From positions 3,162,001 through 3,226,000 of the forward strand of contig NW_026944387.1 in NCBI RefSeq assembly GCF_033439725.1: DNA of 64,000 nucleotides, read 5' to 3'. Shown here in pieces: positions 11,441 to 24,213 of the stretch (positions within the stretch are counted from its first letter, which is position 1; every line of letters begins with the position of its first letter). The position numbers were made by a program, and so were the translations under genes. Source of the stretch: Neurospora tetraspora (taxonomy: Eukaryota; Ascomycota; Sordariomycetes; Sordariales; Sordariaceae). The notes beneath the pieces were generated by a model. It did not search any database, had not been told where the DNA came from, and worked only from the letters and a program-made list of their open reading frames with translations.

Positions 11441-12802
11441 ATAACTTATATACCCGTATTATCGACAAAACCTATTCGATATTAATTATAACTTATTTAA
11501 GAAAGAATAAAACTTAAATAGTTCTTAAAATATTATATTAGCAGTTATAGATAGCTAAAAATATTAATTGCTTTATTAAAAATCATATAATCTATAAAGC
11601 TAATAAAATCCTTAAGGATAAAATACCGGGGTTACTTCACCTAATTCCTTCGCTAGCCCGGAAATAGACGTTTATTATTATAAATTTTTAAAAAATACTA
11701 AAAAATAAATAAGATTTCGATAACGTATTAATAATAATTGACCGTCTATTAAAATCATCTTAGGTCACCCCGTATATAGAAAATACTATAATTCGCAACG
11801 CTACTCGAATATATTACGAAGGGCCTTACTAGGTTAATAATATACTAAAAGAAGTAATTTCGAATAAAGGACCGCAATTTACATTTATATTTATTAACGA
11901 AATATCAAAATTGATTAGAATAAAGTAGAAATTGGCTACCGTAGGATATAACTAAACGGCGGGCTAGGTAGAAATAATAAATGTTTATATCGACTAGTCA
12001 TTATAACCGTTTATTAACTACTATTAAAATAATTAATCTAAAACTATCCCCGCCTTAAATACCGTATAGAACAATTTATTATAAAATAGCGTAAGCCTAT
12101 CTCCTTACAAAAATATATTCGGACACGTAATAAAAATACCTTTTAATTAGGACGCCCGTACTTAAAACCCTAACGTACTGTAGATAGAATAGCTAACCCG
12201 GGAATAAACATAAAATTACGCCTAGTATATCCGGGGGTATATTAAATACGCTAGGGAAATAATATTAAAAGTATACGAATAATAGGCGGCGCAAACCAAT
12301 AAGAAGCGGAAGGAACCCGGTTTTAAACTAGGCGATAAGGTTATTATTATTAAAAGATTCTAATTTACGACGATTTGACCTAGTAATAAGCTCGATTTCT
12401 CCAATACCTACAATTATTATAAAATTATTAAAAAAAGTAGGGCACTCTTACTATTTAGAATTACTAAAAAATTTAAAGGGTACCGACGTCTTTTACGCGG
12501 ACTATTTACGAAAGTACAATAATAATCTACTCCCGGGACAAATTTTCGAATACCCTAGCCTAGTTAATATAAACGAAGACGGAGATCCCGAGTAGGAAGT
12601 TAATAAAATTATAATATTTAAAATAACCAATAGAAAATTCCTTTACTAAGCGGATTAAAGAAATTAGGACCCTAATCTAAAATAATACCCTACCTCTAAC
12701 TTCAAATATATACCGAAGGCGCTTTAGGATTTTTACGAAGCTAACCCGGATACCCCGGGCCCGCCCGGGCGATTAATAAACTAGTTTAACGAAGATATAG
12801 AT

Positions 12803-13502
12803 GGCATTTAATCTGGGGGCACCCGGGTCGTCTTACGGGGGCACCCAACCTTTTATGGGCACCCATATTTCAACCCTTGGCCAGTATTTTAGATGTAAAA
12901 TAGTATTTACATTGTAAATTCCATCGTGTTATACGTATATGAAAAAAATCATAGGAATGTCCAGTAATATACTTTTATATGGAGATTTGTATGGCATACA
13001 ATGTTTTGAATATGGGAGAGTCTATGGCATTTATTTATATACTTCGAATGATTATGCTACTGACTATGGGGAGTAGTCTCGTGATACTTTATATAGTATT
13101 TTGGTTAGAGGTTTCCCTAACCTTCTGATTGGGCCTGCTTATACGGGATCCTACGGCGGCATCTTGATGTACGATGCCCGTAGTGTTTTGAGGCATTAGG
13201 AAGTTAGTAAATGGTTCTGGTGATTGATGCGTTTAATATTTACGTACGTGCGATTGATTCTAGCCTGTTTTGGTGATTAAAGGTGGTCTGGTTGTAAAGA
13301 GGGAGTAAAAAGAAGGTTACTTTATAAAAAGATATAGGCATAGGAGGTCTACTGGGCGATTGGGCTTGGCACTGTCTTATACCGAAAGGGTGCTGTACGA
13401 TTACTGTCTGGCTGTATTAAAGGGTTAAAAAAAATAATGTATACGTTAAACCCTAACCCGATGGGTGCCCCTATAAGGTTGGGTGCCCCCAGATTAAATG
13501 CC
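12803..13502 (-). mobile_element. MULE-derived non-autonomous element A
   Basis: The 700-bp element has TIRs ggcatttaatctgggggcac ... gtgcccccagattaaatgcc. Inside the left end it resembles the MULE 3' subterminal region (tttcaaYccttgg, gatgtaaaatagtatttaca); inside the right end it resembles the MULE 5' region, including a remnant of the transposase start (ggcggcat), ggcttggcactgtcttata and aaaccctaaccc. The catalytic gene is deleted. No target duplication is visible (flanks agatatagat / tttatataat), and the gypsy on its left does not continue on its right. Confidence 0.8.
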
Positions 13503-14170
13503 TTTATATAATATAATTCGAAGGAAATGAATAAATCGTAATACTTTATACTTATTTCTTTCTTATATTTAGTAAGGAGGCGTTAGAATAGCTCCCACCT
13601 TTATTTAGTCTTCGGATATTAATATTCGCTAGCTACCCGAATAAATTTATTTTTACAGAAATCGAAATCATTATTATCTTTTATTTTTAATTTAATAAAG
13701 TTCTAGAGCGTATTCTCCTTTTAACTAAAATTATAATACTAATACTTAAATCAAATCATTAAATTAAAATAGGTTTTAATTTAACTTGAGGAGGTTTCGT
13801 ATAGGTATAGTATTGGATTATAATAGATATAGTCGGTTAAACGATTCTTAATATATAGAAATTTATTATAGTCGGTTAGGTAGTAATTAACATTAATTTC
13901 AAATTTATTTCAAATTATAGTATATTAGGCTTCGAAGGGAATATTATTTTCTTTATTCTAATTATAATATTTAATAGGATTAGTTTACTTAATACTACGG
14001 TAGTAGGAATTAGAATATTTTCCGTTATTAGGGTCGGTCTTAGGGGATAAGATCGAAAAGCGGGTAGAAGCCCTTAAAGGAGCTTCGCTAACGTTTCTTT
14101 CGATATTAGAGAATATTATTTCTTTCGCCTTTCCTTTATTTTTATTCTTTATTACGGGGCTACCGCCCAA
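13503..14170 (-). pseudogene. Unrecognised decayed ORF
   Basis: The minus strand reads openly from about 14170 to 13985 (GGSPVIKNKNKGKAKE..., then a Ser/Arg/Asn-rich stretch) and then continues with many stops to about 13510. It is basic and low-complexity at the N-terminus, with no recognised domain. It ends against element A. Confidence 0.35.
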
Positions 14171-14461
14171 AGGTTCATATCAGGCTCTGCAGCCTAACTG
14201 CCTACTTGTGACTCATGCCCTGTGGCTCGCGACGGCGCTGCGCCTCTATCCCCGAAGAAATAAAACGATATATAAAAATTAACCCCCTATATAAAAATTT
14301 AATTTATAAAGGTATAAAAAAAGAAGAATATAAATAACCTATTTAATAAACGAAATCCTTACTACCATTTCCCATTATATTCTAATTAGAAAGACCGGCT
14401 ATAAAACCTCCCTCCTCCCGAATCTCCCCCTCCTTTAAAGGAAACTATTCAATAGGGTAAT
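14171..14461. other. Short GC-rich scrap and AT-rich spacer
   Basis: 14171-14250 is an unmutated GC-rich scrap (gcctaactgcctacttgtga, ctcgcgacggcgctgcgcct) with no match elsewhere in the window. 14250-14461 is AT-rich with no recognisable coding content. Confidence 0.35.
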
Positions 14462-14653
14462 TGTGAATAGGCTGAACGACAACGAACGAATCAATGATGA
14501 TGGTGATGTATTGAGTAGAGTAGAGGTCAGACTGTGTGTAAAGTCTGGAAGTCTAAAAGTAGGGCAAGGGAGGTCCCTGTGCGGTGGGGCCATGGCCAGT
14601 GAAGGGAGAAGGGAGCCATGGCTGGCCGCACGTGACACGGGACACCTCCAACA
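14462..14653 (-). mobile_element. Solo LTR, family 2
   Basis: This 192-bp sequence, read on the minus strand, starts tgttggaggtgtcccgtgtc and ends ttcaca, matching 27827-27996 almost base for base apart from short internal duplications (agtagagtag, gaagggagaag). The TGTTGGA start is shared with LTR family 1. No direct repeat flanks it, and MULE copy 3 begins immediately to its right in a truncated state, so the junction is probably a rearrangement. Open frames across it are fortuitous. Confidence 0.7.
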
Positions 14654-14669
14654 ACTTTCCTAGATCCGT

Positions 14670-17037
14670 ATATATACGAGCCGATATATACAACGTACGT
14701 ATAAAGATTTATCGTCGCAATCTCAATAGCTATACCCTAATTAGCGCTTTAATTAAATTATTTAATGACAATAATATTAATTATATTAAGAAAATAGATC
14801 CAGAAGACCCAGAACGGTTATTAAGTCTCATCTTTACCTTCCCAGCCTATATATCGATGGTTAAAATATTCCCCGAAATTATAATTATTAATAATACGTA
14901 CAATACCAACCGGTTCAACTATCCCTTTTACCAAATCTCGAACGTCTCCTCTATTAGCTCAATATTTAACTACATCTTTAGTATTATTAACGACGAAAAA
15001 GAAGTAGCCTTTAATTTCCTAATCGAAGCTACCTATAAAATAAGATCACAATATAATCTACCAGCCCCTTCTATTATTATTACAAACAAATACAAAGAGA
15101 TGAAATAGGCTTTAAGGAATATCTTTCTTAATACCTAATAATAACTCTATTTATTTTATATTACTAGGAAGGTACTATTCAATACCACAAAGAAATAGAA
15201 GAAGTAAAAGCGGGATAACAATGAGGATAATTCCGAGGATAAAGAGGGTAAAAATGATTAGGAGAATCCGGTTTCTTTTAATCTAGCTAATCAAAGACTT
15301 TATTCATCCGTACGAACCAACAGCACCCCTAGCAAATCGACTGCTGGCAAATCGACTGCGGGCAATATCACTAAAATTACCAACAATCCCCATAGTATTG
15401 TAACCATATTTAAGCTCATAATATACGCCAAAGCCGAACCAAAGTTCTAGGCAACTTGGGAAAAGTTAAAGAAACAGTTTGAAGGTCAAATACTAATTCT
15501 TCAATACATCCAGAAGAACTAGCTCCCCATTAGAAATTAATAGGCACACTATTATATCAAAAAGTACAAGAACTATAGTATCAAAGTCACATCGCCAATT
15601 AAATCGAAGAACCTCAACATTAAAAGCTACCTTCTCAACAGTAATAACGATATTTATAAACTAGTTACTACTATCGTAAAAATAACTGCTAATTAACACT
15701 AGACCTTCAAAGAGAAAATCGCACGCCAATAAACCCGCTAGCGATAAGAGTATATCGACTGCACGTATCTAAGTAAACTACCGCTACAAATTAACTACGT
15801 TACCTTAGGAATTATCAACAACGAATACCTTCAAACGGATAAATATATCCCAACCGACCAGCGCAAACACCCGCCTACCCTCGAACCCTACAGTAATAAG
15901 TACAACGTCCCTAGCCAATATAGACTGCCTTACCGTCATACTATCTTCGACCGAGTAACTACAAGGAAGACTCTGAAACTCACTCACGTACACCCTCGCT
16001 AGCATTACAAAGAGCCCCTTATACGTACTCTATTTATTATTCTATATATAATTACTAACTAGTGGTCTTTCTACAGGATCTTCACAATTTCTACCTTCGC
16101 CTTCGAGACCCTCGCATTGCTCCCAAGAAGAAAGGCCGCCCCAAGAACTCTACCAAAACTATCCCTAACGAGCACACCCTTCCTATAGAAACAAAGCAGA
16201 AGACTCCCAAGACCCCCAAGACCCCCAAGAAGCCGAAAGAGAAGGCCACATCTACACCTAATTCAAAGAAGGGAAGCAAGAAGGCTACACCAGCGTCAAA
16301 GAGCAAGAAAGGAGGCAAGAAGGTTAAACCCATCAAACAGAACAACCTCAACAACATGCCTCGCTTGCAGCCAAATATTCGGCGCAAGCTGTCTCACTAG
16401 GAGAGCGATAATAGCAGTACTAACGAGCTTGCTCCCAGCTCTACTAAACGCAAGCGCGTGCGGGAGCCGGTTAGCTCTAATACTTCAAACTATAATAGCG
16501 AATCGGAAGCAACATCAGGAAGCGATCCAAAGCTAGTAGTACTAAATTGTATTCAAGTGGCTGCACCAGAGCCAAAATCAGACTCAAACTCCAACTCAGA
16601 CTCTCTACTCCCGCTTCTAGAGCTCCCGCCTCTAGAGCTCCCGCGTCTAAAACTCTCTCCAAAGCTCTCTCCAAAGCTCTCTCTAGAGCTAGAACTACAA
16701 CTAGAATTCTTACCCTCTACAAAGCCCTCTCCAGAACCAGAGCCAGAGCCGGAGCCAGAACCAGAGCCAAAGTACGACTTCTCGTCTAAAGAGCAATGGC
16801 TAGAGCAATGGTGGTCCTCTCCAGAGCTAGTGCTAGATTGTATTCAAGTGGTTGTACTAGAGCTCTCGTCTCTAGAGCCAGAGTCAAGCTCTATTCCAAG
16901 TAGTTACACCAGAGTCAAGCTCCCCTGTTAAGTAAGCGGTCAAACGTAAGAGAGGTAGGGCAGCTAGCTCTCAAGTCTTACCAGCCCCCAAGGTTACACG
17001 AAGTGGTCGTATAAGCAAACCCAGTCAACAACACTAG
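14670..17037 (+). pseudogene. MULE transposase, copy 3 (best-preserved catalytic region)
   Basis: The open stretch 14670-15108 holds the MULE core: INNTYNTNRFNYP corresponds to the family's D-x-TYKTN-RF block, and IITNKYKEM to its IITDRE..AL block. In both, the catalytic Asp is Asn, one G-to-A away. Near 15925-15950 LPYRHTIFD looks like the SWIM-type zinc-binding motif with Cys changed to Tyr. 16062-16400 encodes a basic segment with the AT-hook-like KKKGRPKN, then KTPKTPKTPKKPK and KKGSKKATPASK. A TAG at 16398-16400 replaces the Trp codon kept in copy 2. 16458-16931 is a Ser/Glu/Pro-rich tail. The reading ends ...RSGRISKPSQQH at 17037. Confidence 0.8.
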
Positions 17038-17255
17038 AGGTAGAATTTGAAACACCATGCCAAGTATCACGAGATTCAGTTTAGTACCATAGTCTTTTGT
17101 AGTGTAAATGAATGCCATAGAACTATCCTATGTGCAAAATATTGTGTACTATAGAAATCCCCATACAAAACTATGTCCCTGGGCATCGCTGTGATTTTTC
17201 ATGTTCACGTAACACTATGGAATTTACCATGTAAATGCTATTTTATATCAAAATG

Positions 17256-17424
17256 TCTTGGACTCGTAGGCATAAGAAGTATATTGATTGTGCTAAACTA
17301 GAGAGGAAGAGGAAAGGAAATGTAGAGGGTTAAAGTATATAGTAGTGCGGGCTGACTAGGCCTACGTAATAAATAATATAATACTAGTGAATAGTAGGGA
17401 GGTGGGATAGGCCCTACCGTAATA
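17256..17424 (-). repeat. Copia 3' LTR
   Basis: 169 bp, aligned without gaps to 23063-23231. By eye about 25 positions differ and all are transitions. On the minus strand the LTR begins TGTT-type (here tatt after mutation) and ends ccaaga. Confidence 0.9.
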
Positions 17425-17459
17425 CGCCCCCGTAGCCCGAAACGGGTTCTAAAGACTTA

Positions 17460-20400
17460 TTACCAATAAATAAATAAAATATTTATAGTATTAAATACAT
17501 ATACAGATCTCAATTAAGCCTATAGAACAACCCTTTCCTCCAATCCTAATAATTTAACGAATCTCGCATACTTATCCGCCTTCAATAATTTCGTTAATCT
17601 ATTTATAATCATATCCTCCCCTTTAATGTAAATAATCTCGAACTCCTTTATTTCCACCTATTCTATAATCCATTTGAACCGTACATGCATACATCGATTA
17701 CGGCCAGAATTATTACAGTTCAATACCCGGTCCCTTGCATTCTTACTATCTATATAAAGGACCTTTAAAGGTAATTGGCCATACCCTAATTCCTCTATTA
17801 TATATATAATCTATTACAATAATTTAATTATCGGTATAAAATTAGTAAACTCCGCTTCTATTATACTCGTAGTCACGAATACCTATTTCTTCGACTTCTA
17901 ATATACTAATCCTCCAACAATAAATACAATATAGTCTCCAATACTATCACGGGTCATAAGATCATCAGTATAGGAAGCATCCCCGAATACCTTCATATCT
18001 ATATTCGCTAGGGAAAGCTTTCCTCCCAAAACAATTCCCATATCCGTATTCTTAATCAATTACCGAAATAAGTATTTCATAACAAATAGAGAACTAAAAA
18101 TAAGCTTTACGTTAGCCTTATACAATTTGTTAACGGTAAAAGTAATATTAGGCCGGGTACCTATCGATAAGTAATTTAAATTGCCTATCCTTTTAATATA
18201 CGATTTCTATTACTCTAGGAACTTATCCCCTATCTTATAGTCCCCAACCTTCATATTTTATGGCCATAATATATTAATTCTATATAAATTATTGTATCCG
18301 AACTTCTTAATCAGTATTCTAATATATCTAGCTTAGGAAATAAATATAGTATATTCCTTCCGATTCCTCACTATATTAAATCCCAAGAAGGTTTTTACTT
18401 CTCCTAAATATTTAAACTTAAAATACTAAAGCAAATAATCTCTAATCTCAAAAATTACCGTTTTTAATAATACTACGATTAGGAAATCGTCTATATATAG
18501 TACTAAAAGGGCTCCCAATTTTCCGTTACTAAATGAGTATGTATCCGAACTCACTAATTTAAAGCCTAAATACCTCAATACTAATAATAAAATATTGAAC
18601 CAATAAAATAGATTACTTTTAAGGCTATAGTACCCTACGTAGTAAATAAACTAATCGGTTAATACCCTTCGGTCCCTTCTCTAGCCCTATTAATTACTCT
18701 ACGTAATATCTCTTCCCGGGAAGTATTATAATATTTAAGAACGCCGTATTAAAATTAAATTAATAATAATTAAAATCTAGAATTACTATAATAGCTAAAA
18801 AAATCTTTACGCTCGTTACGTTTACTACCGCCGTATAAATATCTTTAATATCTTAAGAACCGTACTTAAAAAAATTACCGTAAATAACCTAACGCGCCCT
18901 CGGGTCGGTTATTTTCTAATCCCCGTTTATATTCTCCTTTTTATTATATACTTATTTTCTAAGTAGAATCTCTATACTTTCTTCGAAGGGGATTAAGTTG
19001 TAAATACCCCGCTCCTCTAATACTACCAACTATTTCTCCATTGCCGGTTTCTAATAAGATTCGAAGTTTTCGCGTTTTTTGGCCTATCGATAATTCTTAG
19101 GAATAGTCGGACCAGAATTAAGGTCGTACATTACTTTAACGGCCGTAAAGTATAGGATCTCTACGTTTTATTAAATTTCCCCCCTCTCTAGTAAGCTATA
19201 ATAAAACTATAGAATTTCTATATTTATTAACCAATCATTATTATCTACTACCTTTAACCGATCTATTATAGAATTTAATATTAGTACTACCCGTCGAAAA
19301 TAATATATTCTACCCGGCGGCGCCCCCGAAGATCCTTCAAATTATTCTATCGTTATCGTTTCCGTTTCCGTTATTATTATTTCCGGTCCTATATTAGCTT
19401 AACGTTAATTTATTATTAGGGCTTCCAATTCTATAAATAATAAGTCTTCGGCCGGAGGTTCCGCCTCCGTATCCGATATAAATTACTATACCCGAAGAGG
19501 TTTTAAAGGGGTATTTATTAAAGGGTCTAGCGACAACTACTTCGTATTTTTTATTAGGATTGGTTTTTCCTCGTCCAAATTATAGGGATTAATAAATAGG
19601 GAGTTATTAAAAGGTTTACATTCCTCCTTTTCATCTATAAATAATTAGAATTTATCATCGTCGTCCTATTTAATCGACGTTACCATTTCCAAATTCAATA
19701 GCGTTACTCTCTATAAAACCCTTAGAATCCCCTATATCCCTAATTTCTCTAATATTTGCCTTAGTAGGGTTTATCTTCCCTCCAGGCCTAGAATTTATTG
19801 TCCTGGACCTAAAAGTATCTCTATCAGACTTGAAGTTTATTATTTCGGGCCTAGAATTTCGTCCCTCGGTCTTAGTATTTATTTTATTAAACCTAATAAT
19901 AGTATTAATAGTCTTAAACTTAGTATTTCGGGGGAAATTAGCGAAGGTATTCTCTATAGGGTTATTTATTTCCGTTCTATCGGTTTTAGCGTAGGCATTA
20001 CGTTTAGAAATAGTATAATTAAAGATAATTTAATAGTTATCGGTTTTATATTTATAACTAAGTTGATTATTAGCTTTTCTAACGCCTTCTTTAATTCCTT
20101 TTAATCATTAATTTCCTTAGTTCCCCCTATTACTTCTAATAGCTTTAATCGGTTTATCATAATCTAAATTTCCTTTTTACTCTCTAGTATTTTATCCACT
20201 TCTTTAATAAATTAATTAGTGAATACTATAGCGTAATCTAGTACCTATTCCTCCGGAGTTTAGTTAATTGTATTAGCTTCTAGAAATCTAACTACGCTTA
20301 CCTTAATTAATTTTTTATATTTTGGGTCCTAAATACAGAGAATTCTCCCATACAAATTAGTATATCCGACTAAATAGCCTCGTTTTAAATATTCAGCCAA

Positions 20401-22850
20401 TTTATTTCCCTAAACCCGTTTTTATTTCTTAATATAATAGTACGCCGTATAATAGTACGTTCGTAAATATTTAATATTAGGTTTTAAGTTCGGTATACCC
20501 GCAACTCTATTAAGGATTTCATATAGACTAATATATTTATTATTAGTTTTAATAGGAAGGAGATTCATTACCTTAACTACTAAATTGATAATTAGAAGCT
20601 ATAACTTAATAGGAATATTATATTCCAATATTGTAGGCCTCGTTTCTTCTATTATCGTTTTACCGGTTCGTTCTAGGGCGCTATTTATCTAAAGAATATA
20701 GGCGGGTATTTTAATAATTTTAATACCCTCTTAACGACCTTACGTAACTAATTTATCGTTCTAATAGTCCTTAGACCCAAATCCGAATTCTGTACTTCTA
20801 TCTAAGCCTAATACTTCTACTTTTAAGCCTATTTAAAGTTCGACCTATTTCTTCTATTCTTTAATAATATAAAGCCTTTATTCTTATCCCTTATACTTTT
20901 AATCCAATAAAACCCCGATATTATCTATATAAAATAAATAATATACCTAACCCCTAAATAGCCGGCCACGTTATAATTCTAAGTATTAATCCTTATAAAT
21001 TCTAGTAATTTAGTAACCACTAGGTTAAATACCTTCTAAATAATATCGGTAAATTTACTTCGAAAGTAAGTATTGCAACCTGATTTCCTAATATTTATTA
21101 ATTTTATACTAACGTCTTTATAAGCTTTAATAACCTATTCCTTTCCTACGTATATAAGCTTACAATATATTACATCGTAATTAATAATAACTATTAAGGC
21201 TAATCTAAATACTTAATACTAATATTTCTCGTCGATATCCCTTAGTACCGCTATAAGTAGCACTAGTAAATTAGTAACCCAATCACACTACACCTCTTCT
21301 CCTTCGAACTTTCCCTTTTTAAATACTATTTTATTCATTTCTATTAACCAAACTATACCGCTATCCAATAAACCGGTCGTTATAATTAGGTTAATTAAAG
21401 TAGAATTGGAAAGGATAGCGTCTCTAATTTCGATAAGAATCTTTCTTCCTAATTTAATCGGAAGGTTTAATTCTACTACGCCTATATTATAAGATTTCGT
21501 TCGTTCCCCATTACTAACTTCATAAGTAACCGGCCTTAGTAGGGGATATAATTCTATAAACCATTTTACATCGTTGAAAGTATTAGAACTATAACTACTA
21601 TTATATAGTACTATATTTCGTATTACGGTTATTACTTCGGGAATTTATTAAATTTTAACGAAATTATATTAAATATTATTTATTTATTAAATAAATTCTA
21701 CATCCGTCAAGAATTCTAATAAAAATCCTTCTCCTCCCAATTATTAAAAGATAAACCTCTAAAATTAAATAATAAATTAGAATTAACGGCAATAATAAGG
21801 GGATTATTAATATTACTATTATTTCCCGCAATAGCGGCAATAGTACTACCCGTATTCTTGAACCATCCTAATACCTTTTTCTTATTATTCCAAGTATCGG
21901 GTACCTTATCGGGTTCGTACTACTAATAATTAGGAATACTAAGGATACAATAATAGCTACAAAGAAATACTTCAAGCCTTTATAAACTTTTTTACTACAA
22001 ATATTATACGCAACGCGCTCATCTATACTACTTCTACTATTTTCAACCTTAATCTCTTTAATCTCTTTAATTTTAACCTCTACCTTCGTAACAATTATAT
22101 TAATACAATCCTTCTAAATATTAACTAAAGTAAATAATTTAACTAGGAATAATAGAATTATTAATTCGTTTTTATTTATATCGGCGGCCTATAATATAGC
22201 TTCGTTGGGAAAGGAACGCTTAATAACGTTAAAGAGGTTAATTAATTTAATTATATCGCTAATAACGCATCCAACGTCCTTAATACGCTTACGTAAAGCC
22301 TACTAGCGTATAAAGAAGGCCTCTAAAGTAATAAAAGAAACGTACTTAATAGTTTAATACTTATCGAAAATATCGCTCTTAACCTCGTTAATAATATTAG
22401 AAATACTACTCTTAATAAAATCGAAAAGGTACTTCGAATCGTCGTTATCCTCATCGTTAATAGAAAAAACATTCTAAACGTTCTCGTCGCGAATAATAAA
22501 GTAAATAATAGCTATAACCTTAGCACAATCTATATACTACTAATAAAAGCGCTTCTTATCCTCATCCTTAATCTTATTATTAATCTTAGGTTCAATAATA
22601 CTTATAGTAATATAGAATTTAAGGCCCTATAAAGTAAACTCAACCTTTAGGGTACGCGACCAAGTATTAAAGTTGGATTTACCCTTTAAAGGAATTAAAG
22701 TAGCAACGTTAAAAAATATAGCGCCATTATTATCGTAATCTCTATAATTTCAAATAAAAAGGTTATTTAAAGGTCGAATCTCGCTAATCGTATTTTCAAT
22801 AAATTTAAAAGGAATCTCCGCAATTATAGTATATAAGTAAATATACTTTG
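17460..22850 (-). pseudogene. Copia Gag-Pol polyprotein (RIP-inactivated)
   Basis: Minus-strand order: Gag-like region about 22800-21700; integrase region roughly 20900-19700; reverse transcriptase about 19200-18000 with LYIDDFLI at about 18470-18500 (the Y-x-DD motif, still intact); and RNase H about 18000-17700, with GDASYTDDLMTRDSIGDYIV, a GGL..-SKK block and EAEFTN corresponding to the family's D-S-D-A.., SKKQ and TEAEY signatures. Stops are frequent, so no product is expected. Gag matches the partial Copia at 29500-30250. Confidence 0.8.
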
Positions 22851-23062
22851 AATTACCAACAATTTTATCTTATCGCTTAACAAATGTCGTCTCAAATACG
22901 TACACTCAATATTACAACGCAGGGTCTTATTCTCTAAATAATTCGCACTCAATATTACTCGTCTCTTATCTCTTATCTCTAAGTTCTCTGGGTTGTCAAT
23001 ATTCGTAAAAGCTATACGCAGCGATACGATACAATACGATCGCATACAGAGGGCTCATAACC

Positions 23063-23231
23063 TCTTAGACTCGTAGGCACAAGAAATATATTAATTGTAC
23101 TAAGCTAGAAAGGAAGAGGAAAGGAAATGTAGAGGGCTAAAATACATAGTGGTGCGGGCTGACTGGGCCTACGTAACAGACAATATGATGCCAGTAAATA
23201 GCAGGGAGGTGGGACAGGCCCCACCACAACA
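23063..23231 (-). repeat. Copia 5' LTR
   Basis: 169 bp. On the minus strand it starts tgttgtggtggggcctgtcc and ends gagtctaaga. A related, diverged LTR lies at 29144-29307. Confidence 0.9.
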
Positions 23232-23319
23232 AAATGACGTGCCAAGGATTGAAATATTAGGGCCGGTATAGGGATTGGGGCCTCTCTAACATAAGGCTGG
23301 GGCCGCCGGAGTAAATGCC

Positions 23320-23956
23320 AATAGAAGAGATAATAAATATAAAAAATCTATAACGTCTACGATCGCCGGGCGTTAATTAGAAAAGTAGAATAGGGGGTCT
23401 ATTTTAGCGAGCTACAGTTTACTAATTAACCCTATTAAATACCTTTACAAATTAGGAATTATAAAATATCTCTATCGAAAGTATACTTTTATTACTTCCA
23501 ATATATTTATCCTTCTTCTATTTATAACGCTTATTATAGGGGTTCTAATACTAAAGTTAATTATAAGGTTAATACTAAGATTAATAACTTTACTATCCCT
23601 ACTATCCCTACTATCCTTAAGGGCCTTATTAATAAAAGCCTTACTAAAATTATAAATTTTACTAAAGGAACAATTAAGGAAATTGTTGCGTAAATTACTA
23701 GAATTATACTAGGGAGAATTAGAAAACAATTTAACCCTAAGTAAAACCCTAGAATATAAGTGTTTACTATAATAATTACGTACCGGGAGCCATAATACTA
23801 CTAAACATACTAGGCGGGTTATTATGTATATTTAAGCATTAAAGCGTTAATTTACTAGTATTAGGCTAGGGGTAACAATAGTCTAATATTATATTAATAA
23901 GCGGACTCTAACAATTTTTCTAAATATCCCTTTATAAAGGATTTATTAACATCGTC
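23320..23956. other. AT-rich RIP-mutated sequence, unrecognised
   Basis: The flank right of MULE copy 3. Plus-strand fragments are protein-like (IPTIPTILKGLINKSLTKI and similar simple repeats at about 23600-23680), but no domain is recognisable. Confidence 0.35.
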
Positions 23957-24213
23957 TGTCATGGGGCTAGAGTCCAGGGGTTAAGCTTGGCTGTTGCCAA
24001 GCCAGCTGTCATGCAGGTGGCCGGCGCTAAGGCCAATGCACCCCCTCTGGTTAGCTAGACCCACCCGACTGCCCGGCCTGCCTGGCCCGTGCGCCCGTAC
24101 TTTAAAACTTTGTCTCAACTGTACCCTTCTGGTGCAGTCTTCCTTCTTGCTCTCTTTGTTAAATATAACATTTTAACCTTACACGACTGCTCGCTGTACT
24201 TTACTTTTGTAGA
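23957..24213 (+). mobile_element. Probable solo LTR (GC-rich island)
   Basis: An unmutated island starts tgtcatggggct after decayed sequence and stops at about 24213, where decayed acidic coding sequence resumes. It contains a short imperfect inverted repeat (ttggctgttgccaagccagc) and a pyrimidine-rich 3' part, like many LTRs. I find no 5-bp duplication and no second copy, so the LTR call rests on its TG start, size and isolation. Confidence 0.4.

Larger units (their letters stand above)
9326..12800 (+). pseudogene. Ty3/gypsy chromovirus Pol relic (RT-RNaseH-IN-chromodomain)
   Basis: In plus-strand order: reverse transcriptase at about 9560-10090 (a GFIEV..S..AAPVLFVKK block, then LPFGL, then YINNILIYSN where family members have Y-x-DD, so both Asp are Asn, as RIP predicts); RNase H at about 10540-10960 (TDISNRILAGIL, YNKELLAI); integrase at about 11450-12250; and a C-terminal chromodomain-like segment at about 12590-12780 ending NPDTPGPPGRL. 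Internal stops are numerous. The 5' part (LTR, gag, protease) is missing, and the 3' end is cut by element A. The same family recurs at 62165-64000. Confidence 0.8.
17256..23231 (-). mobile_element. Ty1/Copia retrotransposon, complete but RIP-mutated
   Basis: The 5.98-kb element has two 169-bp LTRs and a 5-bp target duplication aaatg (17251-17255 and 23232-23236). On the minus strand the right LTR is the 5' LTR, followed by a primer-binding-site-like ggttatgagccctctg; a purine-rich acgggggcg precedes the left LTR. Both signals agree with the coding direction. The element lies inside MULE copy 3, so it is younger than that insertion. Confidence 0.9.
14654..23319 (+). mobile_element. MULE copy 3, 5'-truncated and split by a Copia element
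   Basis: The transposase body aligns with copies 1 and 2 from about 14680. The 3' subterminal region reaches 17255 and resumes at 23232-23319 after the Copia insertion (atcaaaatg then aaatgacgtgccaaggattg). It ends ggagtaaatgcc, with a TIR more diverged than in the other copies. The left TIR and the transposase N-terminus are missing, replaced by solo LTR sequence. Removing the Copia and one copy of aaatg restores the continuity seen at 37299-37399. Confidence 0.8.

Noticed and set aside
14584-15108. A complete 174-residue gene starting in the solo LTR
   Set aside because: The first ~22 codons are LTR sequence and the rest is the interior of the MULE transposase; the start is fortuitous.
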